The position numbers and the translations under genes are program-made. The notes beneath the pieces are model-generated. The model made no database searches and was not told where the DNA came from. It was given only the letters and a program-made list of their open reading frames with translations. A stretch of 64,000 nt of DNA, taken from Hyphochytrium catenoides. Lineage: Eukaryota; Sar; Hyphochytriomycetes; Hyphochytriales; Hyphochytriaceae. Each line of letters starts with the position of its first letter. Position 1 is the first letter of the stretch. The DNA is taken from NCBI GenBank assembly GCA_900088475.1, contig FLMG01001299.1:47492-111491 (forward strand), given 5' to 3'. Positions 58,519 to 64,000 of the stretch are shown in pieces.

Positions 58519-61500
58519 TTACAACTGCGCATGCTCTCCAACGATGCGTTGGCCAGAGCCAACTTCTCCAGGAGGAGTCTCAATGACTGCAATATCTGTC
58601 GAGAGTCGACCAAACGGCATACTGGGAACAAAGGTCCGGCTCTTTCTCGAAGAAGTTATCCTTGTCGGTAGTTTCCTCTCACTTGTTCTTTCGGACGATC
58701 TTCTGGTACTAGTGCTTCGCCCCATAGGAGAAGAGAGCTTTTCTCGAAGAAGAGAAGAGTGCCGCACGTTGCTGCGTCTTCCAGTCCCTACTGATACCAT
58801 GTCAAGAGAGACTCGTCCTAGGTCGCCATCCGTTACTCCACTCGTCCTCAGAGGAGTCTCGAGTCCGATCCACTCCGTCTCCCCGCAATCAAAGAATGAG
58901 TCATCGCGAGGCTTATAACTCACTGCCCCAGGGTAGATGCTCGCAATGGAAGAGGAGAGACGCTCTCTACCGCTCATTCTGCTCTTCCTACTGGGCCTCC
59001 CAGCGGCAGCAGGGCTCCTGCCCGTCAAGTAAGAAAGGCGCGGGTTGGTGTAGGAGCTACGGCTTCTTGGGATTGAACTGCGAAGTTCTGCTCCGGAAGT
59101 GATCGAGCTCCGTCTGAGCTCAACCTGAGATCTAAAGAGGCTATCTGCATTCGGGTTTCTGGCGATCGTCATTGAGAACTTATCAAGCTCTCCCATCATG
59201 CTTGCCCGCTCCTCATATGGTTGAATCGTGCTCAGAATCCAGGCAAACTCTTCCTCTGGACCGCCGGCCTGCTCAGCGGCACTGGTGACGTCTCTTCTCG
59301 CCAAGCGGACTTGGCTCATCCTATTGGCTATCCAGAGTTGCTGTTCGTGGTTAGAGCAGTATCTTCCTATCGAGAAGAACTTGATCAGCGTCTCTCTATA
59401 CAGCGAGCCCCAGCGCTGTCTAAGAGCTGTGACAGCTGGATCCAGCAGACGTGCTGTTAGCTTCTCTGCCGTCCACTCGCCAGAGTTCCAGTCTATGGCA
59501 GGGAGGCCGCCTCCCAACTCACAGATGGTCGAAGAACATGCGAGCACCTCCAGTTGAGCTCTTCCAAGGGCGAGAGGCTCTACCGGCGGGACTACGCCGC
59601 CAAAGTTGCCAACAAGATCCTTCGTTCCACCTGCGTCCGTGGCCGCAATAGGTAGCCCTGCCAGCCCTGCTTCTATAATGGCCATAGGTAAACCCTCCGA
59701 GATAGAAGAGTTAACAAATATGTCTCCCTGTGCCAGTACTTCTAAAGGCTTTGCCAAGCCCATCAGAGAGACGTGCTGGGCTAAGTCTAGGTCGCTTATT
59801 GCTTTTTCACAGAGCGCTGTGTATGCCAGATCCTTCGTCTTCGAGCCATAGATGAACAAGCGATAGCACTTGATGCCGTGAATGTTAACAATGGCATTTG
59901 CTGCATAGATGGCGTTCATAATATCCTTCAGCCTGTAGACATGAGACAGCATCACCGCGGTGACGTAAGCATCGTCCCTGTTCTGCCAGGTGTTCAGTTT
60001 GATGTGTGCGGAGTTTTGCCCGTTGACAATTGGAGAGATACTCCTTTGCATCTCAACTCTCTCTGCTGGAGAAGAGTACTCTGTCCCGATAATTCTCTTT
60101 TCCCAATCCACATTGCTACTAACATTGCACGGGGCCACAATGTCTGCTTTCCATAACACTACCTTGGAGCACAGCCGGATCAGCCCCAGCAAAGCGCTTC
60201 GTACAAAGAGACTCTCAGAGTGCAATTCGGAGACTGCCAAAGCTCTCTCTCTCCATAGAATGCCGTGGTCCCATACAACGAGGCTCCAGCCTGCTAACTG
60301 CTTGGCAATCACACCCAAAAGGCCCTGAGGACCGTGATGGGAGCAATGCATCATCCCGGTATTATCCCGGTTCAGCGTAGGGAATGGTACTTGCAGGCAC
60401 ATCAAGTGGCAAACCCAGAGCTCTAGAGCACGGTCCAGGTCAGCCAGAGCTGGAGGCTCAGCCTCGTAAGCCCTGTAGCCAGAGGGAGGGAGGAGCCATT
60501 GCCTTGACCAGCATTCATGCACAGCTCCATTGGACCAAGTCTTCTCCCAATCAAAGACAGTAAAGTAGACATAAAGCTCCGTGAATGCTTCAGCCGCATC
60601 TTCAATATCGCTGATGGAGATCTCATGAGCTCTTGAGAGCTCGATGATCCTCGCAAAAGCAGGGCAAAAGCGCTCTTGCGTGATCTCCATTGTAGTTCTA
60701 TGGCTCTTGACACTCACCGTGAGAGCAGATTGGAAGGCCAAGAAGTTCTCCAGCGCTCCACCCAGGTTAGGGCTCCATAGAGGTGTCACTAGCAGCTGGC
60801 TGACGTTAGGTTCTATCTTCTCGTTGGGAGGAATTGGTGCGATCCACCCCGCCTCTGCAATGGCATGCCAGCGTATTCTCTCCATAGTGCCCTGCACCAA
60901 TTGACCGCGACAAGTAGCCACACCTCCCCCATTTAAGGGCCACGTACCGGAGTCTAAGCAGACGACGTGCAGTTTAGAGGTGTCTGTCCGCCGTACGATG
61001 CTCTCATGGATGTTCCAGTTACCAGCTGTGGCCCCTCCTCTGGCGAACTGTCTCAGATCATCCCACTGCGTCAACTCATAGACGTTTGTCTCTGCAAGGG
61101 CAACTTCGATAGTATCCTGAAGAAGGAATATCTCATCCAATGCTTCCTGAAAGCGCCCTGAGTAGCGAAGAGAGAAATAGTACAGGAGAGACGGCTCCCG
61201 CTCAAGAAGCCAGAGCTCCAGACACTCTGCAGTCGTGGCGGGGATAGCTTTAGAAGTCATAAACTCTACCAGAGCTTTTCTGCTTGTCTGAAGCCACTCC
61301 AGGTCAAATGACCTCCCTCCTTCCAGATCTCGTCCACTCTGTCTCTCGCCTTCTCCCACCACCGAGACAATCTCTGCTCTTCCCCCTTCCCCTGGAGGGG
61401 TGACAACAGCCTCCTCAGTGCTCTGCAGCTTTTTTCTCCTGGAAAGGCACGGCAGAGAGAAGAAAGAGCGACGGGTGGTATCTACAACTTTCTTTCCTCT

Positions 61501-64000
61501 CCCGCTGACCCTCTTACTAACGAGACTAGGCTGTGGTCTAACCTTAGCGAAGAACTCTTCAACGAATGGGTCTCCAGACCAGATGAGCCAGTCCATCAAT
61601 AACCATCGGATCACCGACGCGAACCGATGAAGCATACAGAGAGTCTTCTTCGCTGCTTTGCCTATCTTTCTTCCTCCTTCCCTTTCTACCTCGAAGAGAT
61701 CCTGAGAGAAGCAAACGTCTCCGCAAAAAGTGGCGAAGACGAGCGGAAGCCATGGATTCACCTCTTTCACTGCCTCTTTGAATAGCTGGTCTTTGTGCTG
61801 AACAATCCATTTGGTATTTTGCATAGAAGAGGCCCATTTGCTGCTTCCTAGTTGGCTCTCCACACCGACGGGTATCACGTTGCTTACGAGCCTCTTAGCG
61901 GCCTCTTCCATTACGCAGAGGGAGAGGCCAACCCGTAGAGAGAGGCGCGTCGCCGCACTCTGAATGTGCCTCTCAAATGCCTCAGGAGAATAAAGATATT
62001 TGTCCTCAGATTGGTGGAGCTCTGCCCACGTCTCCCTAAAGATTCTAAAGTCCTTGCAACCGATAAGTTGGCACAATTCCTCACTGCTTTGGATCACAGA
62101 AGACACATCGGAGCTGACATCATCAGTGGGCAGGCGGTAGATCAAGCGGATGGCCATCTCTCTGGCCGAGGGTGAGAGGGCCATCCACCTTCCAGAGTTG
62201 ACGGAAGAGCAGGATAGCACACTGGCCGCGCAGGAAGGAGTGCGATCAATGAAGGAGAGAAGTGCCGAGGCGTCTGACCACCTGTTCACCTGTACCAGCA
62301 TGCGAGACGGAAGTAGAGCAGCCTCGGACCGCGGAAGGGAGAGAGCGGCTGGGGCGAAGAGCTCCGCCAAGACGCCCAGATGATGCCTCCCCGTCTCCTC
62401 CTCTAAGGATTCGTGGATCACTGCCTCCATCCGGGTCAGCTCATTCTCAAACACTGTCTTCGCCATATATAGAAACATCTCCTTTTCTCTCTCGCGGACA
62501 GCCAAATGTCTATGACTCAGCAGACAGCTATCTGGGACCACAGCAACCTTCCAGGTGTACCTCTTTCCCTTTAAAAGACCATCATAATCCCTTAGGGCTG
62601 TTTCCACTATGGGTGGAAGTAGTGAAGGGCCAGAAGGGAGCTCCCATGTGACCTCTTGAACTATAACGTTCTCTTTCTCTGATTGTTCGGCAAGCCAACC
62701 CCTACAAGCCTTAAGAGCTAGACTTTCCGGCCGTGATAAGAACGTTTTATCTATCCCTAGGAATCGCTGCCCACTGTGGCCAATGTCAGGGTTTGCCATC
62801 AGAAGACCGGTTGATAAGCCATTGTTATACATGAGAGAGTGCATCCCTCGCATCAAGATGAACGAGAGAAGAGCGTACAGCACCCCTGTGATAGGAAGGG
62901 CAGTGAACGAAAGATCCCAGCACGGCCCAGGACTGGTTGGAGAGAGACAATCAGGAGCATTTACCACGTAGGAAAGAACGACATTGGCGACAACTCCTCC
63001 ACTTAGCCCTATCAGGGTAGAGATGGCGGCCAGAGCGATGCATCGTCCCTCATAAGCCTTTCCTATGCAAATCTTGTGTACGAGACCAAATAGGATACCG
63101 GTATATCCCACCAATTTAGAGGCGAAGAGCGTGATAGAGTACCATGACCAGTCTCTCGCAGCTAATAGGGCCAGCAAAATCACACCTCCTCCAACCGCAA
63201 GGCACACGTAGCCAAAGGAGGCCATCGCTTCGTGATACCAGCTTTCGAGGAATTTAGTCCCTCTTTTCGTAGCTTCTTCTACGGCTTCATAGGTGTCAGA
63301 ACGCACGTGCAGCCAGTCTGCCCTCTTGGCATGCCGGATCAGGTAAACACTTTCCAACGCTACAGAGCAGAAAATCAAATAGACGACTGACATAAAGTCT
63401 GCAAAAGGCGCGTTGGGATCTGACACAGGGGCGCCATATCGGGTCCAAGCTCTGAGAAGAAGGTCTGACATGATCATAACCATGTACACTGTGCCAAACA
63501 CTGCGTCGTTTTTGATCAGGTTCCAGAGGGTGCGAGCCATCTCCATACGAACCATAGCATTCTTTTCCAGAAGGGATATCTGGCTTCGTACCTGTGCCAG
63601 AAGAGAGGGATTCATTAGCAACTGAGGCAAAGAAGACAAAGATGCGGAGGACAGATAGAAATGAGAAAAGCCAAGCGCAAGGAAAGCAAGAGAAGTTGCC
63701 AGAAAGCCACCGCAAAGGTTATGTTGGGCGAGCAAGTATAGCCAAGGAACTGAGCTTGCTCTCAATGACAAAAAAAGGCCGAAACAGAAGCGATCAAATG
63801 CAGCAGACCTCAAGAACCTCACAGAACAGATAATACAGAAAGGAGAAATAGCCAACTTCCTCGCAGCTAAGTTGCACCTACCAGGTACTCATCCCAAAGA
63901 GAAGTGTCTCTTTCAGGCATGTCCAAGCCTCTGACAATGCAGTCATACTGGATCAAATAGAACTCCATGTCGCGGTCGAGGAAGCCCCAACGGCGCTTAA
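58519..64000 (-). CDS. Giant polytopic membrane protein fused to PelF-like GT4 glycosyltransferase (5' partial)
   Basis: One exon of about 1,770 codons (63855-58519) follows an upstream exon at the window edge (64000-63884, FLDRDMEFYLIQYDCIVRGL), so the start lies outside. Residues about 1-330 hold some eight hydrophobic helices (SFGYVCLAVGGGVILLALLA, ISTLIGLSGGVVANVVLSYV, LPITGVLYALLSFILMRGM). Residues about 380-900 are soluble and unrecognised. The C-terminal part, about residues 990-1480, matches PelF, the GT4 enzyme of bacterial Pel exopolysaccharide synthesis. It shows CSHHGPQGLLGVIAKQLAGW, then VVWDHGILWRER and IVNGQN. It goes on with VTAVMLSHVYRLKDIMNAIY, YRLFIYGSKTKDLAY, and SISEGLPMAIIEAGLAGLPI with the retaining E-x7-E motif. 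The tail is Ser/Arg-rich. It is probably a membrane-bound polysaccharide synthase using a nucleotide sugar; the substrate is unknown. Confidence 0.8.

Noticed and set aside
58544-62651. Numerous plus-strand open frames opposite the glycosyltransferase
   Set aside because: All lie antisense to a single uninterrupted 5.3-kb coding frame with recognisable domains.
58519-63855. Bacterial contamination as the source of the PelF-like gene
   Set aside because: The frame is preceded by a donor and a further exon at 63884-64000, and it lies on the same contig as clearly eukaryotic genes with similar base composition.

Overview
The window is nuclear DNA of an intron-rich, compact eukaryote. Coding exons are cut by short GT-AG introns of about 50-350 nt, and all recognisable products are eukaryotic. 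Genes sit close together on both strands, with several convergent pairs only about 40-110 bp apart. A divergent kinesin-3-type protein with an FHA domain and a small protein with features of axonemal microtubule-inner proteins suggest a flagellated protist. A KIX/F-box/leucine-rich-repeat protein and a cytochrome oxidase subunit 6A with a cysteine-bearing tail would fit a stramenopile. That placement is only a tentative inference; nothing read here proves the lineage or shows a plastid.

Layout from left to right: 0-2.8 kb, poorly resolved minus-strand coding-like exons; 3.0-4.9 kb (+), a TMEM164-like membrane acyltransferase; 6.0-9.8 kb (+), a DOT1-type histone methyltransferase; 9.9-10.6 kb (-), a Yae1/LTO1 deca-GX3 protein; 11.2-12.8 kb (+), a small mitochondrial coiled-coil protein, possibly ribosomal mS26-like; 13.6-15.2 kb (-), a KIX + F-box-like + LRR protein; 15.2-17 kb, low-complexity DNA; 18.2-24.3 kb (-), dymeclin; 25.2-26.4 kb (+), an intronless membrane-anchored bZIP factor; 26.8-28.0 kb (-), a 231-residue protein possibly of the axoneme; 29.3-29.8 kb (+), COX6A; 29.9-40.7 kb (-), a large KDM5/JARID1 histone demethylase; 41-43.7 kb, an unresolved interval; 43.8-46.3 kb (+), ORC4; 46.3-47.1 kb (-), a PAP2/PLPP6-like phosphatase; 47.8-50.3 kb (+), cereblon; 50.4-57.0 kb (-), the kinesin-3-like protein; 58.5 kb to the right edge (-), a giant polytopic membrane protein fused to a PelF-like GT4 glycosyltransferase. 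Two assembly gaps (52 and 583 nt) fall inside dymeclin and the KDM5 gene.

The genes are unrelated housekeeping and regulatory loci rather than a cluster: chromatin (DOT1, KDM5), replication (ORC4), secretory pathway and membrane lipid (dymeclin, TMEM164, PLPP6, bZIP), mitochondrion (COX6A, the small mitochondrial protein), protein turnover (cereblon, the F-box-like protein) and cytoskeleton (kinesin, possible axonemal protein). The most unusual items are the PelF-like fusion, the KDM5 architecture with an extra Tudor-like segment and four AT-hooks, the kinesin with an eroded motor, and an ORC4 whose ATP site departs from consensus. Exon boundaries were deduced by eye. Where phases closed across a whole gene (COX6A, the 11.2 kb gene, the 26.8 kb gene, most of the DOT1 gene) the models are good; elsewhere outer limits are approximate.
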